Shown here in pieces: positions 1 through 5,853 of a stretch of 9,393 nucleotides of DNA (positions are counted from its first letter, which is position 1; every line of letters begins with the position of its first letter). The DNA comes from Ignavibacteriota bacterium (GTDB lineage Bacteria; Bacteroidota; Ignavibacteria; Palsa-1295), in the NCBI GenBank assembly GCA_025357895.1, contig JANYLL010000379.1, forward strand, positions 1 to 9,393, in the 5' to 3' direction. A program made the translations under genes and the position numbers. The notes under the pieces are model-generated. The model was not told where the DNA came from. It did no database searches and saw only the letters and a program-made list of their open reading frames with translations.

Positions 1-1
1 T

Positions 2-643
2 CGAAAGATACCTGTTCAATATGCTAAAAGGGTTATCGGACGAAAGGTTTATGGAGGAACGACGCAGCATATTCCGATTAGGATCAACACTGCCGGTGTT
101 ATGCCAATCATTTTTGCACAGGCTATTCTTTTTATTCCGACCACACTTATTCAATTCTTTCCAAGTTCACCTTTTGCAATGGGTGTGGCTAAATTTTTCG
201 ATTACCGATCGCTCAGCCACGCTATTATTTTTGGTTTGATGATCGTTATCTTTACGTATTTCTATACAGCTATCGCATTCAATCCTCGTGATGTAGCCGA
301 TACAATGAAAAAGCAAGGCGGATTTATTCCCGGTGTTCGTCCGGGACGAAATACTTCCGATTACATTGATAATATTCTGACTCATCTGACATTACCCGGG
401 GCTATCTTTTTGGCGATCATCGCTATTTTGCCGACATTCGTTACAGGACTTGGAGTAACTTCGGGTTTTGCACAATTCTTCGGAGGTACGAGCTTGCTTA
501 TTATGGTCGGCGTAGCACTTGATACATTGCAGCAGATCGAATCGCATTTATTAATGCATAACTATGATGGCTTGATGAAAACAGGTAAACTCAAAGGTCG
601 CTCATCAGGTGGCGGAGTTTATGGGGGTGGCGGCGGATTCTAA
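2..643 (+). CDS. secY: Protein translocase subunit SecY, 3' part (5' end outside window)
   Basis: This is the C-terminal 213 residues of SecY, the channel-forming subunit of the SecYEG inner-membrane translocon. The frame is open from base 2, and the first residues (RKIPVQYAKRV, then GRKVYGG) match the cytoplasmic loop before transmembrane segment 7 in the family. An apparent ATG at base 101 is internal. Hydrophobic segments follow in the expected order: around PIIFAQAILF, AIIFGLMIVIFTYFY, LPGAIFLAIIAILP and the last one at GTSLLIMVGVALD. The cytoplasmic loop carrying GFIPGVRPG (about bases 320-346), whose arginine matters for SecA and ribosome interaction in E. coli, is intact, as is the C-terminal QQIESHLLMHNYDGLMK. 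The protein ends in an unusual glycine-rich tail (GGGVYGGGGGF). It is the upstream member of the operon; map begins 43 nt later. Confidence 0.97.
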   Translation, partial: RKIPVQYAKRVIGRKVYGGTTQHIPIRINTAGVMPIIFAQAILFIPTTLIQFFPSSPFAMGVAKFFDYRSLSHAIIFGLMIVIFTYFYTAIAFNPRDVADTMKKQGGFIPGVRPGRNTSDYIDNILTHLTLPGAIFLAIIAILPTFVTGLGVTSGFAQFFGGTSLLIMVGVALDTLQQIESHLLMHNYDGLMKTGKLKGRSSGGGVYGGGGGF

Positions 644-686
644 AATTTTATTAGAATAGTAAGGCCGGTTACGGTCATGAACTTGT

Positions 687-1469
687 ATGTGGGATCATCC
701 GAAAACCGTTAAGACCGAAGAAGAGATTGCAAAGATCCGCGAAAGCTCGCATATTGTTCACGAAACATTTCAATATGTTCAAACGCTGATCAAGCCCGGC
801 GTTTCAACTTTAGAGATCAATAATAAGGCTGACGAGTTCATTGTAAAATACGGCGGACGCCCTGCTTTCAAAGGCTATAAGGTCGGTAGGCAGACCTTCC
901 GTTATGCAACATGTATGTCGAAGAACGAGGCAGTTGTTCACGGAATACCGAATGACGAACCTTTAGAAGAAGGCGATACGATATCTGTTGATATTGGCGT
1001 CGAAAAGGATGGATGGTTTGGTGATAGTGCCTGGACCTATGCAGTTGGAGAAATATCCCCTGAAACTTCGAAGCTCATGGAGATTACGAAAGATTCTTTA
1101 CTCTTAGGAGTAGCGGCAGCGAGGGCAGGGGGAAGATTGTATGATATTTCCAAGGCTATTCAGGATTATTGTGAGTCGCATGGCTATGGAATTGTTAAAG
1201 ATCTTGTGGGTCACGGCATCGGAAAACATCTGCATGAAGAGCCACAAGTTCCGAATTATGTACCGCGCCGCTTCGATACCGGTTACCGGAACATTGAACT
1301 TCAGGAAGGAATGACTATTGCGATCGAGCCAATGGTTAATTTAGGAACTTGGAGAGTCAAGACTTTACGAGATGGCTGGACTGTTGTCACTGCCGATGGC
1401 AAGCCAAGTGCTCACTTCGAACATACAGTCGTCGTGCGCCCCTGGGGAGGTGAGATTCTTACTAAGTAA
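687..1469 (+). CDS. map: Methionine aminopeptidase, type I
   Basis: A cytoplasmic metalloprotease that removes the initiator methionine from nascent proteins. The 260 residues cover one full pita-bread catalytic domain. The two-metal site is complete: D102 (VDIG), D113 (GDSA), H176 (VGHGIG), E214 (IEPM) and E245 (FEHT). The substrate-contacting histidines H85 (VVHGIP) and H183 (HEEPQVPNY) are also present. There is no N-terminal zinc-finger extension and no type II insert, which fits the short bacterial class Ia form. The ATG start gives the usual N-terminus leading to KTEEEIAKIRESSHIV; no clear Shine-Dalgarno precedes it. It lies between secY and infA, its normal place in this operon in Bacteroidota, Chlorobi and many Firmicutes. 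Confidence 0.97.
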   Translation: MWDHPKTVKTEEEIAKIRESSHIVHETFQYVQTLIKPGVSTLEINNKADEFIVKYGGRPAFKGYKVGRQTFRYATCMSKNEAVVHGIPNDEPLEEGDTISVDIGVEKDGWFGDSAWTYAVGEISPETSKLMEITKDSLLLGVAAARAGGRLYDISKAIQDYCESHGYGIVKDLVGHGIGKHLHEEPQVPNYVPRRFDTGYRNIELQEGMTIAIEPMVNLGTWRVKTLRDGWTVVTADGKPSAHFEHTVVVRPWGGEILTK

Positions 1470-1511
1470 GGTCTTTCTTGGAACAGAAACCGAAGAATTT
1501 ACGTTACTGAC

Positions 1512-1540
1512 GGGCTATAAACGGCTCAAAATTATAGCTT
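1512..1540 (+). promoter_or_regulatory. Hairpin in the infA leader
   Basis: GCTATAA (1514-1520) and TTATAGC (1532-1538) form a perfect 7-bp inverted repeat around an 11-nt loop. Two G-U pairs extend the stem to 1512 and 1540. It ends 13 nt before the infA start codon, within an 84-nt gap of an otherwise tight operon. No run of T follows, so it is not an intrinsic terminator. It could modulate infA translation or mark an RNA processing site. Function is unknown, and chance is possible in AT-rich sequence. Confidence 0.4.
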
Positions 1541-1553
1541 AAGATCAGAAATA

Positions 1554-1772
1554 ATGTCAAAGCAATCGGCTATTAAAGTTGACGGTGTAATAGAAGAAGC
1601 GCTGCCAAATGCAACGTTCCGCGTCAAACTTGATAACGGACATATTATCTTAGCCCATGTATCCGGTAAAATGCGGATGCATTTTATAAAGATTTTGCAC
1701 GGTGATAAAGTTACAGTAGAACTTTCTCCGTATGATCTGAGCAAAGGGCGAATTACGTATCGCTACAAATAA
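1554..1772 (+). CDS. infA: Translation initiation factor IF-1
   Basis: A 72-residue protein, exactly the usual IF-1 length, made of a single OB-fold. IF-1 binds the A site of the 30S subunit and helps IF-2 and IF-3 during initiation. Family landmarks are visible in order: KVDGVIEEALPNATFRVKL, then GHIILAHVSGKMR, then HGDKVTVELSPYDLSKGRITYRYK at the C-terminus. The ATG start is supported by the standard N-terminus (MSKQSAIKVDG). No convincing Shine-Dalgarno precedes it, but a hairpin lies 13 nt upstream. It is followed 18 nt later by rpmJ, the conserved pairing seen across bacteria. Confidence 0.98.
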   Translation: MSKQSAIKVDGVIEEALPNATFRVKLDNGHIILAHVSGKMRMHFIKILHGDKVTVELSPYDLSKGRITYRYK

Positions 1773-1790
1773 TTTTTACTTCAGACGAAA

Positions 1791-1907
1791 ATGAAAGTAC
1801 AAGCATCAGTTAAAAAGCGTTGTGAGCATTGCAAGATCGTCGTTCGCAGGGGCGTCGTTCGTGTTATTTGCAAAACCAACCCCAAACATAAACAACGTCA
1901 AGGATAA
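1791..1907 (+). CDS. rpmJ: 50S ribosomal protein L36 (bL36), zinc-binding form
   Basis: A 38-residue ORF beginning MKVQASVKKRCEHCK and ending KTNPKHKQRQG. It is the small zinc-ribbon protein L36 of the large ribosomal subunit. The four zinc ligands C11, C14, C27 and H33 (C-x2-C-x12-C-x5-H) are all present, so this is the C+ form rather than the zinc-free paralogue some bacteria induce under zinc starvation. Length is typical (37-38 residues). It sits 18 nt after infA and 7 nt before rpsM. The AAGGA at 1900-1904, overlapping its last codons, may serve as the Shine-Dalgarno for rpsM. The start ATG is the only reasonable one. Confidence 0.97.
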   Translation: MKVQASVKKRCEHCKIVVRRGVVRVICKTNPKHKQRQG

Positions 1908-1914
1908 TTTTTAA

Positions 1915-2298
1915 ATGGCACGAATATCAGGAATCGATCTGCCGAAAGGAAAACGCTCCGTTATAGGACTTACCTATATTTACGGCATCGGCAAAACGTC
2001 GGCAAAATCAATTTTGGAAAAAGCAAGGATCTCCGAAGACAAGAAGATCAACGATCTGACCGAAGATGAAGTAACGGCGATACGCCAGATCATTACTAAT
2101 GAGTATAAAGTAGAAGGTGTTGCGCGCAGCGAACAACAGTTATCGATCAAACGCTTGATGGATATCGGAAGTTATCGCGGCTTGCGCCATCGTAAGAGCC
2201 TTCCGGTTCGTGGCCAGCGCACTCGTACCAATTCCCGTACCCGTAAGGGCAAGAGAAAGACTGTCGCAGGAAAGAAGAAAGCAGCAGCGAAGAAGTAA
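1915..2298 (+). CDS. rpsM: 30S ribosomal protein S13 (uS13)
   Basis: A 127-residue S13, a head protein of the 30S subunit that contacts the P-site tRNA and the B1 intersubunit bridges. The N-terminus MARISGIDLPKGKR, the helix-hairpin-helix stretch with YIYGIGKTSA (residues 21-30), the GSYRGLRHRKSLPVRGQRT block (about 85-103) and the basic C-terminal tail that reaches toward tRNA are all present. The tail ends in a lysine/alanine-rich run. AAGGA at 1900-1904, ten bases before the ATG, is a plausible ribosome binding site and lies within the end of rpmJ. In E. coli the S4 autoregulatory site lies before this gene; the 7-nt gap here leaves no room for such a structure. Confidence 0.98.
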   Translation: MARISGIDLPKGKRSVIGLTYIYGIGKTSAKSILEKARISEDKKINDLTEDEVTAIRQIITNEYKVEGVARSEQQLSIKRLMDIGSYRGLRHRKSLPVRGQRTRTNSRTRKGKRKTVAGKKKAAAKK

Positions 2299-2319
2299 TA
2301 ATATTTTAAGAATACTATA

Positions 2320-2733
2320 GTGGCAAAAACAGCAGCAGCAGGAGCAGCAACAAAAGGAACGAAGCGGACAAAGAAGAAAGTTGTCGCGCAGGCGCATGGT
2401 ATTGCGCATATCAAGGCGACGTTCAATAATCTTATGGTAACACTTTCCGATATGCAGGGCAACACCCTTTCGTGGGCAACTGCAGGAAAGATGGGTTTCA
2501 AAGGTTCGCGTAAGAATACTCCATTTGCAGGACAAGTATCTGCTGAAGCCGCAGCCAAAGAAGCCTATGATATGGGCTTGCGCAAAGTTGATGTATTTAT
2601 TAAGGGACCGGGATCGGGCAGAGAAGCTGCAGTCCGTGCTCTTCAGGTTGCAGGTATTGACGTGCTGTCGATCAAAGACATCACTCCGATGCCTCATAAC
2701 GGATGTCGTCCGCCTAAAAAGCGCCGCGTCTAA
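2320..2733 (+). CDS. rpsK: 30S ribosomal protein S11 (uS11), GTG start
   Basis: A 137-residue S11, a platform protein of the 30S subunit near the decoding site that interacts with S18 and 16S rRNA. It has a lysine/alanine-rich N-terminal extension (about residues 1-22). The conserved core follows: GIAHIKATFNNLMVTLSD, GFKGSRKNTPFA (59-70), the GPGSGREAAVRAL loop (96-108) and the invariant C-terminal DITPMPHNGCRPPKKRRV. The asparagine in HNG (N127) corresponds to the E. coli residue reported to form isoaspartate. The start codon is GTG, directly followed by the expected A-K; no in-frame ATG exists near it. It lies 21 nt after rpsM and is followed by an unusually long 159-nt gap before rpsD. Confidence 0.97.
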   Translation: MAKTAAAGAATKGTKRTKKKVVAQAHGIAHIKATFNNLMVTLSDMQGNTLSWATAGKMGFKGSRKNTPFAGQVSAEAAAKEAYDMGLRKVDVFIKGPGSGREAAVRALQVAGIDVLSIKDITPMPHNGCRPPKKRRV

Positions 2734-2742
2734 TTTTTTTTC

Positions 2743-2866
2743 AGAAGGACGGACAGCAATGTCCAACCTACAAAAAGTCAGAGTTGTCTTTTTTGGTCGT
2801 AAACTTCACTTAAGCTATCGTGAAGGATGAAGGCAAAAAGGCACTTCTACTGTGATCAAAGCAGTA
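2743..2866 (+). promoter_or_regulatory. Candidate structured leader of rpsD (possible S4 autoregulatory RNA)
   Basis: The rpsK-rpsD gap is 159 nt, while neighbouring gaps in this operon are 7 to 84 nt. It contains several inverted repeats in order. GGACA (2751-2755) pairs with TGTCC (2760-2764) around a GCAA tetraloop. AAAAAG (2772-2777) pairs with CTTTTT (2788-2793), with ACC/GGT flanks. CTTCAC (2804-2809) pairs with GTGAAG (2820-2825). TACTGT (2848-2853) pairs with GCAGTA (2861-2866), with one G-U. S4 represses its own operon by binding mRNA in E. coli and Bacillus, and S4 leaders have been described in other phyla, so a leader here is plausible. The assignment is an inference from position and pairing only. 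Confidence 0.45.
2759..2830 (+). CDS. Possible 23-residue ORF between rpsK and rpsD
   Basis: ATG at 2759 opens a 23-codon ORF, beginning MSNLQKVRVVFFGRK and ending LSYREG, that stops at TGA 2828-2830. AGAAGGA at 2743-2749 lies nine bases upstream, a better Shine-Dalgarno than those of the annotated genes around it. The product would be small and basic with a VVFF hydrophobic patch. I recognise no family and see no membrane segment long enough to span. It could be a real small protein, a leader peptide whose translation affects rpsD, or a chance ORF over a structured RNA: the start codon is within the hairpin at 2751-2764, and its end overlaps the hairpin at 2804-2825. Confidence 0.3.
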   Translation: MSNLQKVRVVFFGRKLHLSYREG

Positions 2867-2892
2867 ATTGTTTTTAAACTCAATCATTTATT

Positions 2893-3525
2893 ATGGCTCG
2901 TTATACAGATCCATCGTGTAAGCTATGTCGCCGAGAGAAGCAAAAGCTTTTTTTGAAAGGCTCGAAATGTTTTTCTGAAAAATGTCCTGTTGAAAAGCGT
3001 AATTTTCCTCCCGGACAGCATGGCATGGGGCGCCGCTCCAAAATTTCCGAATATGGTATTCAGCTTCGTGAAAAGCAGAAGGTTCGCCGTACGTATGGTA
3101 TGCTCGAAACTCAGTTTCGCAATACCTTCGAGAAGGCTTCGCAGATGCGCGGCGTTACCGGTGATAATTTAGTGAAACTCCTTGAGCGCCGATTCGATAA
3201 TGTCGTCTATCGTCTGAACATTGCTCCATCGCGCAAAGCAGCCCGCCAGCTTATTCTTCATGGTCATGTTCAGGTGAACAGTAGATCTGTTAATATCCCA
3301 TCGTACCTTCTTAATCCAGGCGACGTCATCCAGTTAAAGGATTCATCGCGCAAATTAGAAGTCGTACATGAATCATTGAAGAAAACGCGCGGAGATTCCG
3401 GCGTTCCTTCATGGTTATCACTGAATAAAGCCGATTTATCGGGTACATTCCTTGCAGTTCCGGAGCGCGCTGATATTCCGTTGAATGCAAACGAGCAGCT
3501 TATCGTCGAATTGTATTCGAAATAA
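2893..3525 (+). CDS. rpsD: 30S ribosomal protein S4 (uS4), zinc-binding form
   Basis: A 210-residue S4, a primary 16S rRNA-binding protein that starts assembly of the 30S body. The N-terminal region carries C9, C12, C26 and C31, the zinc-binding (C+) type seen in Thermus and Bacillus relatives. The FPPGQHG motif (38-44) and the block from EYGIQLREKQKVRRTYG follow. The S4 RNA-binding domain spans about 98-160 (LERRFDNVVYRL, SRKAARQLILHGHVQVN). The C-terminal part, including VPSWLSLN and ERADIPLNANEQLIVELYSK, is complete. No Shine-Dalgarno is evident before the ATG. It is preceded by the longest gap of the operon, which may be its own regulatory leader, and is followed 57 nt later by rpoA. Confidence 0.98.
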   Translation: MARYTDPSCKLCRREKQKLFLKGSKCFSEKCPVEKRNFPPGQHGMGRRSKISEYGIQLREKQKVRRTYGMLETQFRNTFEKASQMRGVTGDNLVKLLERRFDNVVYRLNIAPSRKAARQLILHGHVQVNSRSVNIPSYLLNPGDVIQLKDSSRKLEVVHESLKKTRGDSGVPSWLSLNKADLSGTFLAVPERADIPLNANEQLIVELYSK

Positions 3526-3570
3526 GTAAATCACAAAGTTTTAGAAAGATATTTATATTATTCATAGTTA

Positions 3571-3575
3571 AAGGA
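3571..3575 (+). promoter_or_regulatory. Shine-Dalgarno of rpoA
   Basis: AAGGA lies seven bases before the ATG at 3583 and supports that start over the internal ATG at 3598 (residue M6). It is notable because most genes in this window lack a recognisable ribosome binding site. Confidence 0.6.
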
Positions 3576-3582
3576 ACACCGT

Positions 3583-4578
3583 ATGACTCCGTTACACATG
3601 CCTGATCGCATTGAGCTTGAAGAATCGTCAAAAACTAAAACGTTTGGACGTTTCATAGCATCTCCTTTAGAAGAAGGATATGGCACGACGCTTGGAAATT
3701 CGATGCGCCGCATTCTTCTTTCTTCTATTCCCGGAAGCGCGTTCACCAGTTTGCGTATCGAAGGAGTTCAGCATGAATTCTCGATGGTCAAAGGTGTGAC
3801 CGAAGATGTTGCTGAGGTTATTCTGAATCTCAAAGGAGTTCGTATTCGCGCAGACCAGAATACCCCAACCAGACTTCTTGTTGATATCAAAGGACCAAAG
3901 GAATTCAAAGCCGGCGATATCCAGCAGTTTACAAATGAAATTGAGATCTTGAATCCCGATCATCATCTTTTAACTCTTGCTAAAGATGCTCGTTTGCAGA
4001 TGGAGCTCTTTGTCGGACATGGGCGCGGTTATGTGCCTTCCGATGAAAATAAATCAGCGGATTCTCCTCTTGGGACGATCGCTATTGATTCAATCTTCAC
4101 GCCCATTGTCAATGTGCGATTCAGCGTAGAGCCTACTCGTGTGGGACAAAAGACGGATTATGAGAAATTGATCTTAGAAGTTGAGACTGACGGTTCACTT
4201 ACTGCTGAAGAAGCTATCACTGTTGCAGGCCGCACACTTCGTGATCACGTAAATCTTTTTGTTCGTTTCGGCGGACCTGAGGATGAAGTTCCAATGAAGC
4301 CTATTGCTGATACTGAGACTGAGCGTATCCGTGCTGTCTTGAATACTCAGGTAGATACACTTCACCTTTCTGTTCGTTCACAGAATTGCTTACGGGCAGC
4401 GAATATCAAAAATATTGCTGAGCTTGTACGCAAAGATGAACGTGAGCTTTTGACCTTCAGAAATTTTGGACGTAAATCCCTTGATGAGCTTGGTCGTTTA
4501 GTCGAACAGCTCGGATTAAACTTCGGAATGGATGTCGATAAGTACCTCGAAGGCCAGGAAGCAGTAACCAGCCGCTAA
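3583..4578 (+). CDS. rpoA: DNA-directed RNA polymerase subunit alpha
   Basis: A full-length 331-residue alpha subunit. The dimer of alpha scaffolds assembly of the core RNA polymerase, and the C-terminal domains bind UP elements and activators. The N-terminal domain covers about residues 1-230: ASPLEEGYGTTLGNSMRRILLSSIPG (26-51) is the conserved assembly helix region, and GVTEDVAEVILNLK (71-84) follows. A linker around 231-255 precedes the C-terminal domain. There, VRSQNCLRAANI (264-275) and NFGRKSLDELG (294-304) match the helix-hairpin-helix DNA-binding surface; R265, N268, G296, K298 and S299 coincide with the E. coli DNA-contact positions. The end after about 322 is a short variable tail. 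It lies between rpsD and rplQ as in nearly all bacteria. Confidence 0.98.
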   Translation: MTPLHMPDRIELEESSKTKTFGRFIASPLEEGYGTTLGNSMRRILLSSIPGSAFTSLRIEGVQHEFSMVKGVTEDVAEVILNLKGVRIRADQNTPTRLLVDIKGPKEFKAGDIQQFTNEIEILNPDHHLLTLAKDARLQMELFVGHGRGYVPSDENKSADSPLGTIAIDSIFTPIVNVRFSVEPTRVGQKTDYEKLILEVETDGSLTAEEAITVAGRTLRDHVNLFVRFGGPEDEVPMKPIADTETERIRAVLNTQVDTLHLSVRSQNCLRAANIKNIAELVRKDERELLTFRNFGRKSLDELGRLVEQLGLNFGMDVDKYLEGQEAVTSR

Positions 4579-4610
4579 TTATTTTATAGATTCGTAATAA
4601 GTGAATTCCA

Positions 4611-5144
4611 ATGAGACACGGTAATAAAGGACGAAAATTAGGACGTACTTCAACACATAGAAGAGCAACATTGAATGCGCTTGCAACTTCATTGCTTCAG
4701 CATAAGAAGATACGTACAACAGTCGCAAAGGCAAAAGAAACCCGTTTGCATGTCGAACCGATCATCACAACTGCCAAGCGCTCTTTAGCGCTTACAGGAG
4801 ATGAAAAACTCATTTCTATTCAACGAGTTCACGCCCGCAGACAAGTTGGACGTTTTATCAAAGATAATGACGTTCTTAAAACACTTTTTACTGAGATCGC
4901 GCCGAAAGTTGCTAACCGCCCGGGTGGTTACACTCGCGTTGTGAAACTTGGACGCAGACTTGGTGATAGTGCCGAAATGGCAATCTTAGAACTTGTGGAC
5001 TGGAATGAAACGGGGTCAACTACGCCAAAGGCAAAAGTATCAAAACCACGTCCAACCCGTCGCACAGCGAAGACTGCTAAACTGGCAGCCGAGACGCCCG
5101 GGGCGACAAATGCGGACGTTGCTGACCTTCCGCCTCAGGAATAA
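4611..5144 (+). CDS. rplQ: 50S ribosomal protein L17 (bL17) with C-terminal extension
   Basis: L17 is a large-subunit protein located near the peptide exit tunnel. The family core takes up about residues 1-133: MRHGNKGRKLGRTSTHRRAT, the KKIRTTVAKAKETR stretch, and the C-terminal GGYTRVVKLGRRLGDSAEMAILELV. E. coli L17 has 127 residues; this one has 177. The extra ~45 residues form a low-complexity tail rich in Lys, Thr, Ala, Pro and Arg that turns acidic at the very end (ADVADLPPQE). Such tails occur on L17 in several phyla and are probably disordered. It is the last gene of the operon, 32 nt after rpoA, and is followed by an intrinsic terminator. No Shine-Dalgarno is visible. Confidence 0.97.
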   Translation: MRHGNKGRKLGRTSTHRRATLNALATSLLQHKKIRTTVAKAKETRLHVEPIITTAKRSLALTGDEKLISIQRVHARRQVGRFIKDNDVLKTLFTEIAPKVANRPGGYTRVVKLGRRLGDSAEMAILELVDWNETGSTTPKAKVSKPRPTRRTAKTAKLAAETPGATNADVADLPPQE

Positions 5145-5163
5145 AATAATATTAATCTTAGGT

Positions 5164-5198
5164 AAAGACCTCGATGTTAAAATCGGGGTCTTTTTTTT
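5164..5198 (+). terminator. Intrinsic terminator of the ribosomal protein operon
   Basis: A 12-bp stem pairs AAAGACCTCGAT (5164-5175) with ATCGGGGTCTTT (5182-5193), with one U-G wobble, around a GTTAAA loop. T5191-T5198 forms an eight-base T run that partly overlaps the stem base. It begins 20 nt after the rplQ stop. On the opposite strand the wobble becomes an A-C mismatch and the stem is followed by only a short T run, so the element favours + strand transcription. It may still weakly stop pdxT transcripts arriving from the right. Confidence 0.93.
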
Positions 5199-5199
5199 A

Positions 5200-5793
5200 T
5201 TATTTTTCCCTGGCAATTGAGAGGAAATACTTATGGACTCTGTCATCCTCCGTCATCTCTGGATGGAATGCTGTTGCTAGTAAATTTCCTTCTCTAGCCA
5301 TAACAAATCCTTCTTCGATGCTGCTCAATACTTCAACGCTTTTCGCAGCTTTAATAAAAAGGGGAGCGCGAATAAAAATGCCGGGAAAAATCTTTTCACC
5401 AATTACCGGAATCGAAAGTAGTATTTCAGCACTTGCCCGCTGCGGACCGAAGGCATTCCGACGAACCGTAATATCCATCAGACCTATTCGACCCTGTATA
5501 GAGCCTTCAATATCTTTTGCAAGAAGAATACTTCCCATACATGTACCCCAAATCGGTAAGCCTTGTTTTGCTGTTTTTGTGATAGCATCAAAAATCGGAG
5601 TTTTACCTACAGCGGCTTCGAGTTTAGCATTTGTTGTTGATTCACCGCCGGGAATGATGAGTCCGTCAATGTTATTTAGTTGATCTGCAAGACGGATTTC
5701 TGTTGTGCTGCATCCAAGCCCCTGGAGCTTTTGGATATGCTCTGCAAAATCACCTTGAAGGGCGAGGACACCGATATGTAATTTATTTTTCAC
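5200..5793 (-). CDS. pdxT: Pyridoxal 5'-phosphate synthase glutaminase subunit PdxT
   Basis: PdxT hydrolyses glutamine and channels the ammonia to PdxS for pyridoxal phosphate synthesis in the deoxyxylulose-5-phosphate-independent route. The 197 residues are typical for the family. The class I glutamine amidotransferase triad is intact: nucleophile C85 in WGTCMG, and H177 and E179 in AFHPEM. The PGGEST motif (48-53), RRNAFGPQ (111-118) and FIRAP (140-144) are also present. The start codon is GTG: an in-frame TGA lies directly upstream of it, and the next residues lead straight into the family N-terminus HIGVLALQGDFAEH. No Shine-Dalgarno is visible. It is downstream of pdxS, with a palindromic repeat in the 60-nt gap. 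It converges on rplQ, the stop codon lying next to that operon's terminator. Confidence 0.96.
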   Translation of the reverse strand: MKNKLHIGVLALQGDFAEHIQKLQGLGCSTTEIRLADQLNNIDGLIIPGGESTTNAKLEAAVGKTPIFDAITKTAKQGLPIWGTCMGSILLAKDIEGSIQGRIGLMDITVRRNAFGPQRASAEILLSIPVIGEKIFPGIFIRAPLFIKAAKSVEVLSSIEEGFVMAREGNLLATAFHPEMTEDDRVHKYFLSIAREK

Positions 5794-5809
5794 TCAAAAA
5801 AATAATAGA

Positions 5810-5844
5810 CTTGTCATTGCGAGAAATCATGAAGCAATGACAAG
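5810..5844. repeat. Palindromic repeat between pdxS and pdxT
   Basis: CTTGTCATTGC (5810-5820) and GCAATGACAAG (5834-5844) form an 11-bp perfect inverted repeat with a 13-nt loop (GAGAAATCATGAA). The core TCATTGCGAG...GAAGCAATGA is very like a dispersed palindromic repeat type common in environmental bacterial genomes, which suggests a REP-like or MITE-like insertion. Only one copy is visible in this window. On the pdxST strand the stem is followed after a few bases by a T-rich stretch ending in seven T (5802-5796), so it might also reduce transcription into pdxT. Mobility is inferred from familiarity of the motif and is not demonstrated here. Confidence 0.65.
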
Positions 5845-5853
5845 GGGCATTAA

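Noticed and set aside
21..239. Open frame starting at ATG 21 at the left edge
   Set aside because: It is the wrong frame of secY; the true frame is open from base 2 and gives continuous SecY sequence.
677..712. An 11-codon ORF overlapping the map start
   Set aside because: No ribosome binding site, very short, and it overlaps a certain gene in another frame.
2140..2766. A 208-codon open frame on the - strand, and a 128-codon one at 2172-2558
   Set aside because: Both are antisense to the certain genes rpsM and rpsK. The translations are rich in Cys, Ser, Phe and Ala runs that mirror Lys/Ala codons on the + strand, and match no family I know.
5174..5683. A 169-codon open frame on the + strand opposite pdxT
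   Set aside because: It is antisense to pdxT, which has its full catalytic triad, and it starts inside the terminator stem.
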